From VXNE01 sp963664635 (lineage in GTDB: Bacteria; Pseudomonadota; Gammaproteobacteria; Pseudomonadales; Azotimanducaceae), in NCBI GenBank assembly GCA_963664635.1, contig OY761542.1:3410001-3474000 (forward strand): 64,000 bases of DNA, given 5' to 3'. The notes below the pieces were generated by a model, which searched no databases, had not been told where the DNA came from, and was given only the letters and a program-made list of their open reading frames with translations. A program made the position numbers and the translations under genes. Each line of letters begins with the position of its first letter. Position 1 is the stretch's first letter. Below are positions 50,534-58,893 of the stretch, one piece after another.

Positions 50534-51358
50534 CTACCCGCGGTTGCCCTCGACGATGGCGTCCGCCAGGGCTGCGTACTCCCGCGCCAGGCGACTCTTC
50601 GGCCGCTCCTGCGCGAAGACCATCTGATTCAGGAGCGATAGGCTGTCGTACCGATGCACGATCTGTGGTTCCTGGTCGAATGCCAAGTCCTTCTGGAACC
50701 GCGCCTTGATATCGACCAGGATATCGTTTTCGTCGTCAAGGTCCGGAACATTGGACATGACGAAGTGGAGGGCGATTTTCTTTTCCCGGGGTCGCTCTGC
50801 CTCGGAGCGAATGTCCCCCACGATCTTGGTCAGCCCTCGAAGGTTCTGCGCGTTCGGGAAGAACAGAACCGTCACCGCGTCCGGCAGGTGACGTGTGCAA
50901 ATGCCCACCGTGTCGGCGAATCCCGTGCGCGAGTCGATCAGTACGTAGTCTGGATCGAGCGTCTTCTGCCATTGCGCCTTGAGGTCTTCGAAGAGGAGAT
51001 AGCCTTCGCGCCGCTCAAAAAGCGCTCCCCAGTCCATTTCGCCGAAGCTCGCTGCATAGCCGCCGTGGTCCGCTCCGGACGGCATGATCCAGAGATTGTC
51101 GACGGTGGGCGACCGCCCCAGGAAGTCGCCCACATCGGGCGCCCGGTCGGACTCCAGATACTCGTGGACGAAGTCCACCAAGCCCCGTACTGGGGGGTCC
51201 GGCCGGAGCAGCGGGAACGTGTCGAGCCCCGGGGCTTCCAGGTCAAAGTCCACCGCCAGCACGCGTCGGCGCCTGCGAGCGAGATGGACCGCCACATTGA
51301 CGAGCGCCATCGTGCGTCCAACGCCGCCCTTGAACGAATAGAACGTGGCGACATACAC
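50534..51358 (-). CDS. ParA/MinD-like ATPase with KGGVGRT motif
   Basis: 274 residues. The deviant Walker A is FYSFKGGVGRTMALVNVAVH, followed by VLAVDFDLEAPGLDTFP (switch), DPDYVLIDSRTGFADTVG (Walker B) and TVLFFPNAQNLRGLTKI. This KGGVGRT class of MinD-like ATPases is often found in signalling or defence contexts rather than chromosome segregation; no ParB-type partner is next to it. The GTG start at 51358 lies 2 bases after the stop of the MqsA-like gene, so it is the third gene of one operon. ATP-driven regulation of the toxin pair is conceivable but unproven. Confidence 0.82.
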   Translation of the reverse strand: MYVATFYSFKGGVGRTMALVNVAVHLARRRRRVLAVDFDLEAPGLDTFPLLRPDPPVRGLVDFVHEYLESDRAPDVGDFLGRSPTVDNLWIMPSGADHGGYAASFGEMDWGALFERREGYLLFEDLKAQWQKTLDPDYVLIDSRTGFADTVGICTRHLPDAVTVLFFPNAQNLRGLTKIVGDIRSEAERPREKKIALHFVMSNVPDLDDENDILVDIKARFQKDLAFDQEPQIVHRYDSLSLLNQMVFAQERPKSRLAREYAALADAIVEGNRG

Positions 51359-51360
51359 GC

Positions 51361-51948
51361 TCAGGCTACCCGCCGGCGCGATTCCTTGCGCAGCTCGAAC
51401 ATGCGCGCCATCTCCCGGACCTCCTCCGTAACGACGAGCACACGATAGCGGCCTCCCGCCGCGTGCTGACGCCGCGTTGTCGGCACTGCGTCCTCGTCCG
51501 CCCTGATCCCCGAGCCCTCCGCCAGCTTGGCGATCGCATCCGATCGGTCCAACAGTCGGAGGTAGGAATCGTTCGCCTGGGTCTGCAGCACGATGCCCGT
51601 TTCCCACCGCGCGAGTGAGGCTTCGCCAAGCTTGGTCACTCGCGCGAAGGCCGCGCGTGACAGCCCGTGGCGCTCACGAATGCGCCGAATCTCCCGCGGG
51701 GTCAGTACCCCGAGGTGCCGGCACAATGCCTCGTGCTTCAGGCGATGCCCTTCCTCATCGATGAACTCGAAATCGCAGGGCGCGCACCGGCGAACCGGCA
51801 GCATGACCTCAATGTCGGCCGCCGATTTGCCCGACCCGTAGCGGAATGTGTGCTGATGCAGGATCGTCTCAACGCCGCCATCGCACTGCGGACATGTTGG
51901 CGACGCTACCCTATCCCTGCCCCGAATACTGTCCTGTCCACTCTCCAT
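51361..51948 (-). CDS. MqsA/YgiT-type zinc-finger HTH antitoxin-like protein
   Basis: 195 residues. The N-terminal zinc-binding part has CPQCDGG then VRRCAPCDFEFIDEEG, two CxxC pairs as in MqsA. The middle is an Xre-type helix-turn-helix: LTPREIRRIRERHGLSRAAF, then ARVTKLGEASLARWETG. The last 60 residues are an extra basic extension not seen in MqsA. It lies 3 bases after the preceding small gene and 2 before the ATPase gene. It should bind both the small partner protein and the operator. Confidence 0.83.
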   Translation of the reverse strand: MESGQDSIRGRDRVASPTCPQCDGGVETILHQHTFRYGSGKSAADIEVMLPVRRCAPCDFEFIDEEGHRLKHEALCRHLGVLTPREIRRIRERHGLSRAAFARVTKLGEASLARWETGIVLQTQANDSYLRLLDRSDAIAKLAEGSGIRADEDAVPTTRRQHAAGGRYRVLVVTEEVREMARMFELRKESRRRVA

Positions 51949-51951
51949 GAG

Positions 51952-52329
51952 TCAGTCCTCATCCTCCTCGTGCGTTGGCGGATAGTGCGAGTAGTGGAAA
52001 CTACGACCGACTATCTTCCCGGAGCCCAACTGCAGCTTTACGTACAGCGGCCGATCCACCGCATCCAGCTCGATCTTCATGACATAGCCGGTCTTCCCTT
52101 TCGGCTTCTGGAGTTCAACAACCTCCACCGGATGTCCGTCCTCCAGCTTCGACGCGATCAACTCCCAGGCAGCAGCATCCGTGAAATGCGTGTCGAGAAA
52201 GCCCGACGGATTGCGGACCTGCCCGGGCTGCCACTCCGTCGGCCGGTCGCGGCTGAAAGCCGTGATCCGCGCCGCTGCGCGCCGCGCAAGGGTCGCCAAC
52301 TCGGTGCGTGTCGAGGGGGCGATGCTCAC
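51952..52329 (-). CDS. Small toxin-like protein of the MqsA-linked operon
   Basis: 125 residues, first gene of the operon. ELIASKLEDGHPVEVVELQK, then GKTGYVMKIEL and PLYVKLQLGSGKIVGRSFHYS form a compact alpha/beta domain. Proteins of this pattern are commonly encoded directly before MqsA-type antitoxins and are taken to be their toxins (RelE/MqsR-like fold). I cannot point to catalytic residues, so the toxin call rests on size and context. A 10-bp palindrome lies 45-54 bases upstream of the ATG. Confidence 0.7.
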   Translation of the reverse strand: MSIAPSTRTELATLARRAAARITAFSRDRPTEWQPGQVRNPSGFLDTHFTDAAAWELIASKLEDGHPVEVVELQKPKGKTGYVMKIELDAVDRPLYVKLQLGSGKIVGRSFHYSHYPPTHEEDED

Positions 52330-52373
52330 AGGTACGCGGAACCTCGACCCATGACGGAAGTTGCATGAGCCCT

Positions 52374-52383
52374 ATCATATGAT
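52374..52383. promoter_or_regulatory. Palindrome upstream of the toxin-like operon
   Basis: ATCATATGAT, perfect over 10 bases, inside an AT-rich patch about 50 bases before the first gene's ATG at 52329. A likely site for the HTH protein encoded second in the operon. Confidence 0.5.
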
Positions 52384-52742
52384 CGGCTGAAGCCGAATCC
52401 AACCCCGAGACCGGAGTCTCGGCCGATCAATCGATCGGGTGGTCCAGTCAGCGCGAACGCTCCTGACAGCCTAAAACACCTCGTGCGGGTGGCGCGGGTC
52501 AAGCGTCCTGCTTCCGCCGCCGCCCCGTTCAGCGTCCCGTCTCGCGCGTCCGGGCACTTCCGCCATCCAGTGCTCCTCGTCCGCGACGGCAGTCAGCCTG
52601 GCGCAGTTTCGCCAGATGCACCCATGGCCTGCGCACGTCCGCTTCAATCTTCCCCCGTTTGCGATACCACGCGTCAAAGCGCAGCGGCGAGACGAGCGCG
52701 TTTGTGCCAGACTCAAGCCACCCTGGCCACGGTTGCAGGACG
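52384..52742. other. Intergenic region without a supported gene
   Basis: About 360 bases between the divergent toxin-like operon and the GST-like gene. Short open frames exist on both strands, but none has recognisable protein sequence. A CGATC-rich dyad near 52422 is the only visible structure. Confidence 0.4.
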
Positions 52743-53612
52743 ATGCTCCCCCGATTCGTTCGAGTCTACGGCGGCGATCACTCCCCCTGGGTGCAGGCGG
52801 TTCTGCTTGGTCTGCACGTGCGAGAGATCCCGCACGACGTGGTCACCTTTCCGCCCCTCCGGGTCTTCCTGCGCTCCGGAGTGCTGATGCCGGTGGTCAG
52901 CATCGACGGCGGCCCCTGGCATCACGACTCCACGCGCATCCTCGAAGAACTCGGTTTCTCGGGCAAGGCGGCGGGGGACGACCGCCTGCTCGCCGGCGCA
53001 CTGCGCGGCGGGACGAACCGCACCGACAGCGCCTGGCGTTTCTGGCACCGCTGGAGCCTGGTGCGGGAACGCCGGGGGGCCGCGCCGGCACGCATGCTGC
53101 GCAGCGCCCTGCGCAGCTTCACGGTGCTGTATTTCTACCTCACAGTCGAGTTGCTCAGGCGCAGGTTGGGGCTTTCGTCCGAGGGCGACATCCGCCGTAG
53201 CTGGCAGCGCTGGGAAGAACGCTTCGCGAAGAAGCCACACCCGTTTCTGGGCGGCGACGAGCCGAATCTCGTCGAACTGCAGTTGTTCGGCGCCTTGCAG
53301 TGTCACTGCAGCATTCCCGTCCCGCCGATCGCCGTGCTGCGGAGCGATCCGTCGCTGCCGCACGTACGCGACTGGATCGCGGCCATGCAGCGGCTGTTCG
53401 AGGACTATCCGCACCTGTACTCCGGGGTCTGTTTCGAACCGGGTCTCCCGGCACCGGCGCGCGCGCCCCTGCATGAGCAGGTCAGCTTCTGGCTGGGCAG
53501 CGCCGCTACGATCCTCGCTTTCCCGGTCACCGTGCCGCTGTGGTACTGGTACATGCGACATGTCCGCAAGAGCGGGAAGCTCGGGTTGCCGACCCGGCGC
53601 CAACGCGCCTGA
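52743..53612 (+). CDS. GST-like protein with C-terminal membrane segment
   Basis: 289 residues. The N-terminus is a glutaredoxin/GST-type thioredoxin fold: RFVRVYGGDHSPWVQAVLLG, HDVVTFPPL, then MPVVSIDGG with the cis-proline and ILEELGFSG. An all-helical domain follows, and near residue 255 a hydrophobic stretch (FWLGSAATILAFPVTVPLWY) that would anchor the protein. No CxxC is present; the S-P-W at the redox position suggests GST- rather than glutaredoxin-type chemistry. The closest idea is a membrane-bound GST-like protein; substrate unknown. Confidence 0.7.
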   Translation: MLPRFVRVYGGDHSPWVQAVLLGLHVREIPHDVVTFPPLRVFLRSGVLMPVVSIDGGPWHHDSTRILEELGFSGKAAGDDRLLAGALRGGTNRTDSAWRFWHRWSLVRERRGAAPARMLRSALRSFTVLYFYLTVELLRRRLGLSSEGDIRRSWQRWEERFAKKPHPFLGGDEPNLVELQLFGALQCHCSIPVPPIAVLRSDPSLPHVRDWIAAMQRLFEDYPHLYSGVCFEPGLPAPARAPLHEQVSFWLGSAATILAFPVTVPLWYWYMRHVRKSGKLGLPTRRQRA

Positions 53613-53660
53613 CGGGGACAAGGAACAACATGCGGGGCACGTTTGCGACGGCAAGTCGAT

Positions 53661-53736
53661 TTATGCGACAAAAAACGGCTTTCCCGTCACATGGGCAGCT
53701 TTATTTGTCGTATAAGGGCTTTTAGCGACATATAAT
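53661..53736 (+). promoter_or_regulatory. Promoter and repeated operator sites of the Fic gene
   Basis: TTATGCGACAAA at 53661-53672 recurs inverted at 53704-53715 (11 of 12) and, more loosely, direct at 53721-53732 (TTTAGCGACATA). The third overlaps a perfect TATAAT at 53731-53736, 8 bases before the ATG at 53744. The whole stretch is AT-rich. Three copies of one site across a -10 box indicate a repressor, perhaps the winged-helix part of the Fic protein itself. Confidence 0.6.
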
Positions 53737-53743
53737 CCGCTAC

Positions 53744-55144
53744 ATGCCGAAGCGGATACCCGACCAAGAGCTCGACGCCATTCTCACCGCCGTGGCGGCC
53801 CATCCGGAAGGCGTGCAGGTCAGCGCCATCCGCGAGCGGCTACCCTACGAACTGCCGCCGCGGATGCTGCAGCGCCGCCTCGCCCTGCTGGTGGACCAGC
53901 AGCGTCTGATCGCCGAAGGGCAGCGCAAGGGCCGTCGTTACCGCGTGCCTCTCACCACAACCGGCGCACGTACCCGAGTCGTGGGTAGCCAGACCGAGCC
54001 GGATGACGAGGTTGAGGTCCATGTGCCGCTCTCACCAGACGCGGAGGCCGTCAAGCATGCGATTCGCGCGCCGATACAGAAGCGGCAGCCGGTGGGCTAC
54101 CAGCGCGCCTTCCTCGATGACTACCGGCCCAACGTTACCTGTTATCTGCCGGCGGAAACGCGCCAACGCCTGCTCGACACGGGTCGTCCGCCCGACCGCG
54201 AGCGCCCCGCAGGCACCTACGCCCGGACGATCTACGGCCGCCTGCTGACCGATCTTTCCTGGAACTCCTGTCGCCTGGAAGGCAATACCTACTCCCTGCT
54301 CGAAACCGAGCGCCTGCTGGAGCTGGGCGAGGCCGCCGAGGGCAAGGATGCGCGGGAAGCGCAGATGCTCCTGAACCACAAGGCGGCCATCGAGCTGCTC
54401 GTCGACCAGGCCGACGAGATCGGCTTCAACCGGTACACCGTCCTGAATCTGCACGCCCTGCTCGCGGACAACCTGCTTGGCGACCCGCGGGCCGGCGGCC
54501 GCTTGCGGCGCATTCCGGTAGGCATCGCCGGCACGGTCTACCATCCGCTCGAAGTGCCGCAGCTCATCGACGAATGCTTCGAGAAGATCCTGGATACCGC
54601 CGCCGCGGTCACGGACCCCTTCGAGCAGGCCTTCTTCGCCCTCGTGCACCTCGCCTACCTGCAGGGTTTCGAGGACGTCAACAAGCGGGTCTCCCGCCTC
54701 GCGGCGAACATCCCGCTGATCCGCGGCAGTCTCTGCCCCCTGTCCTTCGTGGACGTGCCGGAGCGGGCATACATCGACGGCGTGTTGGCCGTCTACGAGT
54801 TGAATCGGGTCGAGTTGCTGCGTGACGTGTTCATCTGGGCCTACGAGCGCTCCAGCGCCCGGTACTCGGCAGTGCGCCAGTCCCTGGGTGAGCCGGACCC
54901 GTTCCGCTTGCGTTACCGGGCGCTTGTCGCGGAGGCGGTAACCGCGGTGGTGCGCACGGGAATGGGCAAGCAGGCCGCGACCGCACTGGCGCGGCAACAT
55001 GCGGCGCAGCAGGTGTCACCGGCGGACCAGGCGCGATTCGTCGAAGTCGTGGAGACCGAGCTCATGAGCCTTCGCGAGGGCAACATCGCCCGCTACCGCC
55101 TGCGGCCGGCCGAATACCAGGCGTGGCGGCAAGGCTGGCGATGA
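53744..55144 (+). CDS. Fic-family protein with N-terminal winged helix
   Basis: 466 residues. Residues 1-80 form a winged-helix DNA-binding region (DAILTAVAAHPEGVQVSAIR; LPPRMLQRRLALLVDQQRLI). The Fic core has the inhibitory motif SCRLEGN near residue 180 (S-x-x-x-E-G-N) and the active motif HLAYLQGFEDVNKRVSRLAA near residue 303. That motif is the variant HxxxxxxF-E-D-x-N-x-R-x-S-R of Fic enzymes. It would transfer AMP (or another nucleotide) to a protein hydroxyl and be held off by its own glutamate. The target is unknown. The gene has its own AT-rich promoter with repeated sites. Confidence 0.87.
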   Translation: MPKRIPDQELDAILTAVAAHPEGVQVSAIRERLPYELPPRMLQRRLALLVDQQRLIAEGQRKGRRYRVPLTTTGARTRVVGSQTEPDDEVEVHVPLSPDAEAVKHAIRAPIQKRQPVGYQRAFLDDYRPNVTCYLPAETRQRLLDTGRPPDRERPAGTYARTIYGRLLTDLSWNSCRLEGNTYSLLETERLLELGEAAEGKDAREAQMLLNHKAAIELLVDQADEIGFNRYTVLNLHALLADNLLGDPRAGGRLRRIPVGIAGTVYHPLEVPQLIDECFEKILDTAAAVTDPFEQAFFALVHLAYLQGFEDVNKRVSRLAANIPLIRGSLCPLSFVDVPERAYIDGVLAVYELNRVELLRDVFIWAYERSSARYSAVRQSLGEPDPFRLRYRALVAEAVTAVVRTGMGKQAATALARQHAAQQVSPADQARFVEVVETELMSLREGNIARYRLRPAEYQAWRQGWR

Positions 55145-55368
55145 GCGGTTCCCCAATGCGCGGCGCCGGCGTCTACCAGGCCGACCCGGTTTTCCCCACT
55201 TTTGGCGCCTCGGGCCTGGCCGGGGCGTGGGCGGAACGGAACACGCGCGCCTCCCTCCCGGGCCGGCGTCGCTCCCAGGGAAGGTGTCCCGGTCACCATC
55301 CAGGAACGGGTATGGTCTTCACCCATCTGGTATGCGCCTCGATCATGAAACCACCACGGGAGCGCGGC

Positions 55369-56406
55369 ATGAAAGTCGTCCGAACACCCGACGAACGCTT
55401 CGAGAATCTCGCGGGATTCCCGTTCGAACCCCACTATCTCGAGATCGACGACGGCGCGGGCGGGCGCCTGCGGATGCACTACGTCGACGAAGGCCCACGG
55501 GACGGGGCCCTGGTGCTCTGCCTGCACGGTCAACCGGTCTGGAGCTACTCGTTCCGGAAGATGATCCCGCCGCTCGTGGAGGCCGGGCATCGCGTGATCG
55601 CCCCGGATCTCGTCGGCTTCGGACGATCGGACAAGCCCACGGCACGATCCGATTACACCTACGCGCGACACGTGCACTGGATGCGGGAGTTCATCCTCGG
55701 TCTCGACCTCACCGGGATCACTTTCGTGATCCATGACTGGGGCGGACTGATCGGCCTGCGGGTCCTCACCGGGAACCTCCCGCGGTTCGATCGCGTCGTG
55801 GCATGCAACATGGGACTCCACGACCTGCGGGACGTCCCGATGGAGCGGGGCCCGGAACTGCGCAAGCTCCTCGAGGAGACGCCCGCGCTTGCGGCCGAAG
55901 AGATGATACGCACGGGCGAAGAGACGACCCGTCGCATGATGGCGGACTCCAACTCCGAGGGAGTGACCGAACGGTCGGCCTTTTTCCGTGTCTTCATGTA
56001 CTGGGTCAAGCATTGCGGCGCGTTTGCCGGCTTCCGTCCGGAAGAGATCATTCGCCTCTGGCTGAAGAACCCGACCGACGAGGACATTCGGGGGTACGCG
56101 GCACCGTTTCCGTCCGAGGAGTACCTGCAGGGTGCGAGGCAGTTCCCGAGCCTGGTGCCGATCTTTCCCGACGACCCGGCGCTTCCGGCCAACCGCCGCG
56201 CCTGGGAGATCCTGCGAGAGTTCGAGAAGCCGTTTCTCACGGTGTTCAACAACCCGAACTCAGTCGAAGCGCCCCGCTTCCAGCAGGAGATTCCCGGCGC
56301 GAGGGGACGGAATCACGTCGTCTTCGAGAATTCGGGGCACTACCCCCAGGACGACGTCGGCGAGGAATTCGCGCGCGTCGTCATCGAGTTCGCCGACGCC
56401 ACGTAA
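55369..56406 (+). CDS. Haloalkane dehalogenase-like alpha/beta hydrolase
   Basis: 345 residues. The nucleophile is the aspartate of FVIHDWGGLIGLRV, followed by the tryptophan that holds the halide. LVLCLHGQPVWSYSFRKMIP supplies the oxyanion/halide site and ENSGHYPQDDVGEEF the catalytic histidine. APDLVGFGRSDKP is standard. The nucleophile Asp-Trp pair separates it from esterases and fits haloalkane dehalogenase (subfamily I-like), which releases halide from short haloalkanes. It is about 35 residues longer than DhlA. The ATG at 55369 has GGGAG 7 nt upstream. The 220 bases before it hold nothing clear. Confidence 0.85.
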   Translation: MKVVRTPDERFENLAGFPFEPHYLEIDDGAGGRLRMHYVDEGPRDGALVLCLHGQPVWSYSFRKMIPPLVEAGHRVIAPDLVGFGRSDKPTARSDYTYARHVHWMREFILGLDLTGITFVIHDWGGLIGLRVLTGNLPRFDRVVACNMGLHDLRDVPMERGPELRKLLEETPALAAEEMIRTGEETTRRMMADSNSEGVTERSAFFRVFMYWVKHCGAFAGFRPEEIIRLWLKNPTDEDIRGYAAPFPSEEYLQGARQFPSLVPIFPDDPALPANRRAWEILREFEKPFLTVFNNPNSVEAPRFQQEIPGARGRNHVVFENSGHYPQDDVGEEFARVVIEFADAT

Positions 56407-56444
56407 GGCCCCCGAGGCCGATCAGGCCGGCCCGAAGGCGCCTG

Positions 56445-57596
56445 TCAGCCGGGACCCGTCCGCCGTTCGGACATCCTCCGGAAGTGCGCGTGGGCATTGG
56501 GCTCGGCCGTCGCGGCCCGCTTGTCCCGGAGGGCGTGCGGGACCGGTTCCGACACCGGCACGGTGAGTTCGAAGCGCTGGCTGGTCGGGAGGTCACAGAC
56601 CTCGTCGTCACAGCATTGCCAGCGGACTTCGCCGGAGATCATCAGGCCCGCGGCGTCGCTGCGGGAAAAGCCGTTGACGGCGAGCGGCAACCGCAGTTCG
56701 AACACGCCGTGGTGCACCTGGAAGGACTCTCCCGTGCCCGCAAGCACATGGGGTTCGCTCGCCGGGCGAACGATGGGGCGCTGGACGAGGCGACGGTTTT
56801 CGTCGAGCGTCACCTCGACGGCCACGGAACCCGGCGGCGCCGGCTCCGCGTAGACGTGGCGGCCCGCGGGAACGCTGAAGCGCACGACCAGATCCCGCTG
56901 CACCGTGAACGCGAGGTGGTCGCCGTCGAGCGCGACGCTCACGCGCACGTCCCGCGGCGCGGCAACCCGGTCGACCTCCGGTTCCAGCGGCGGTTGGCCC
57001 AGGGCGGCCCACAGCAACTGCTCGGGCCCCGCGCGCACGGCCAGGTTGCCGTCGAAGAACTTGTGGGTGATCGCACCCTCGGCGTCCATCACGATGGCGC
57101 CGGGGTACGGGATCCCGTACCAGGGATGATCGTTCGGGTCGATCAGGGTGTTCAGGATGCCGAACGACCGGATGACGGCTGAATCCGGATCGGAAAGCAG
57201 CGTGTAGGTGATGCCGTGGGCAGCGCGGAAATCCCTGAGCGCATCCGCTTCGTCGTAGCTCAGGGCGTAGACCCGGATATCCGCCGCATCGAAATCCCGC
57301 ATGCGCTTCTGCAGCTCCACGAGCTGCGTGCGGCAGGGGGGTCACCAGACCGCGGAGCGGTAGAAGACGAACACCGCCGGCCTTCCGGCGCGGTGTGCGT
57401 GCAGGTCGAAGAGGGCCGCGTCCGCCGTGAGGCAGCGCACGTCCGGCATGGCGTCGCCGACGTCGGGCCCGGTCGGGAAGCCGCCGCGCGGGTCGCTCCT
57501 CGGTCCCGTGCCCGGCTGCCGCGGGCCTACGAAGCCGTCATGGTCGCGCCAGCCCTTCTCCGTCCGGGTCCCGCGTGTCTCGAGCTCTGGCTGCAT
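56445..57596 (-). CDS. Peroxiredoxin-like selenoprotein with DsbD-alpha-like domain (in-frame TGA at 57344)
   Basis: The frame from ATG 57596 (GGAGG upstream) reaches TGA at 57344-57342 as codon 85 and then stays open in the same frame to 56445, 383 residues in all. The site reads VFVFYRSAVW-U-PPCRTQLVELQ. This is the AhpC/TSA-type FxRxxxWCPxC motif with the peroxidatic cysteine replaced, giving U85-x-x-C88. The next 110 residues complete the thioredoxin fold (YALSYDEADALRDFRAAHG, YTLLSDPDSAVIRSFGI, YPGAIVMDAEGAI). Residues 215-350 resemble the DsbD N-terminal beta domain, ending VRWQCCDDEVCDLPTSQRFEL. A hairpin lies 14 nt after the TGA. Likely an antioxidant thiol/selenol peroxidase; where it acts is unclear, as no clear signal peptide is seen. 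Confidence 0.83.
57311..57327 (-). promoter_or_regulatory. Candidate SECIS hairpin of the peroxiredoxin-like gene
   Basis: On the - strand GCAGCTC (57327-57321) pairs perfectly with GAGCTGC (57317-57311); with the closing pair open the loop is CGTGG. It begins 14 nt after the TGA, the geometry expected for a bacterial SECIS and nearly the same as at 9672. Confidence 0.55.
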
Positions 57597-57612
57597 CGGT
57601 CCTCCCGTCTTC

Positions 57613-57779
57613 TTGCGAGGGGCAAGCCCCCTCGCGCTGCTCTCTCATGCGAGGGGCAAGCCCCTCGCGCTCCCCGGCTGAGGGCTCTCTCATGCGAGGG
57701 GCAAGCCCCTCGCGCTCCCCGGCTGAGGGCTCTCTCTTGCGAGGGGCAAGCCCCTCGCGCTCCCCGGCTGAGGGCTCTG
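57613..57779. repeat. 45-bp tandem hairpin repeats
   Basis: Three full 45-bp units start at 57647, 57692 and 57737, preceded by a 34-bp shortened unit at 57613. Each unit begins with CATGCGAGGGGC-AA-GCCCCTCGC (a perfect 9-bp hairpin) and continues GCTCCCCGGCTGAGGGCTCT. They fill the gap between the LLM gene and the selenoprotein gene on the - strand. A related single copy is at 4169-4207. Confidence 0.85.
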
Positions 57780-57791
57780 AACCTGCCGGCA

Positions 57792-58856
57792 TCACGGCGC
57801 CCGCAGCGCGGGCAGCACCTCTTGCGCCGCCAATGCGATGGCCTCCTGACCCGTCTCGTCGCGCAGCGTGAAGTTCGTCGCGAGAAAGAGCTTGTCGAGG
57901 CCGAGTCCGGCCAGCTCCCGGAGTCGCTCGACACAGCGGCCCGGCGGCCCGACCACCGCGAAGCGGTCGATGAACTCCGGCGACAGCATCCGGGCCTGAC
58001 GCGCGTCGCCCTGGGTGTGCTTGCGCATGTCGTACACCCCGTGCATCGCCTTGAGTGTACCCTCGGTCTCACTGGACGCCGGCCCCTGGACGCTGCCGTG
58101 CAGGACCGAAAACCGGGCGAAGGTCGCCAGGCCGCCCCTGACGAGATCCCGCGCAACCTCGATCTTCGGGTGACACACGCAGTTCACGTAGGCGCCGAAG
58201 GCGACTCCGTCGGGGTCGAGCCCGGCGGCCTCCCGCGCCGACCGGGCGACTCCGATGCCCCAGGCAATCCGTTCCGCGTCGGCGCCGAGCGCGAACATCA
58301 GCCGGTCCGCATGGAGGGCGGCCACCCTGAACATCCGGGGTCCGCTCACGGCCACCTCGACCGGGACCTTGCGGGCGCCCGCCAGCCACCGAATCCGGCT
58401 CTCCGGCGCCGCATCGGCCAGGTGCAGGGCGTCCACCGGCCGTGTCGCCGGCACCTCGAGTTCGCCGAACGGCACGGCCTCGCCCCGCAGGTAGGCCTGG
58501 AGATGCCTGAGATAGGTCTCGAACTGGGCCACGCGGGCCGGCGCCCGGCCCAGGTCCGCGAGCGCCGAGTCGCCCCTGCCCAGGCCGAGGACGGCGCGCC
58601 CCGCCGCGAGCCGGTCGACGCTCGCAATCGCCGCGGCCGTCGCCGCCGCCACCCGCGTGATCGAATTGGTGACCGCGGTCGCCAGGCCAATCCGCTCCGT
58701 GACGCTCGCCGCCATGGCCAGCGCCACGTAGGCGTCGCCGGCCCGATTCTGGGAGTCCGGGACGCCGAGACCGTCCCACCCCTGTGCTTCCGCAAGCCGC
58801 GCCTCCGCCGCGATGGCGTGTGGCGCCGGCGCTGCGTGTGTCCAGACTTCCACCAT
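57792..58856 (-). CDS. LLM-class flavin-dependent oxidoreductase
   Basis: A 354-residue luciferase-like TIM barrel of the 5,10-methylenetetrahydromethanopterin-reductase-like group. Blocks are EAQGWDGLGVPDSQNRAGDA, IGLATAVTNSITRVAAATAA, GRAVLGLGRGDSALADLGRA and KVPVEVAVSGPRMFRVAALH. ATG 58856 has GAGGGG 7 nt upstream; an in-frame ATG at 58886 is weaker. It lies 37 bases after the acyl-CoA dehydrogenase gene and is probably its operon partner. Substrate unknown. Confidence 0.88.
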   Translation of the reverse strand: MVEVWTHAAPAPHAIAAEARLAEAQGWDGLGVPDSQNRAGDAYVALAMAASVTERIGLATAVTNSITRVAAATAAAIASVDRLAAGRAVLGLGRGDSALADLGRAPARVAQFETYLRHLQAYLRGEAVPFGELEVPATRPVDALHLADAAPESRIRWLAGARKVPVEVAVSGPRMFRVAALHADRLMFALGADAERIAWGIGVARSAREAAGLDPDGVAFGAYVNCVCHPKIEVARDLVRGGLATFARFSVLHGSVQGPASSETEGTLKAMHGVYDMRKHTQGDARQARMLSPEFIDRFAVVGPPGRCVERLRELAGLGLDKLFLATNFTLRDETGQEAIALAAQEVLPALRAP

Positions 58857-58893
58857 CTCCTGTCCCCTCGAAGCTCGATACGGCATCCGTCAG

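Noticed and set aside
52471..52716. A small - strand gene between the toxin-like operon and the GST-like gene
   Set aside because: No ribosome site, no recognisable domain and unusual composition; not supported beyond being open.
56445..57320. A stand-alone 291-residue protein starting at an internal ATG
   Set aside because: It would lack the first strands and active site of the thioredoxin fold, which are found in frame upstream of the TGA.
57613..57779. CRISPR array
   Set aside because: Units are contiguous 45-bp tandems with no variable spacers.
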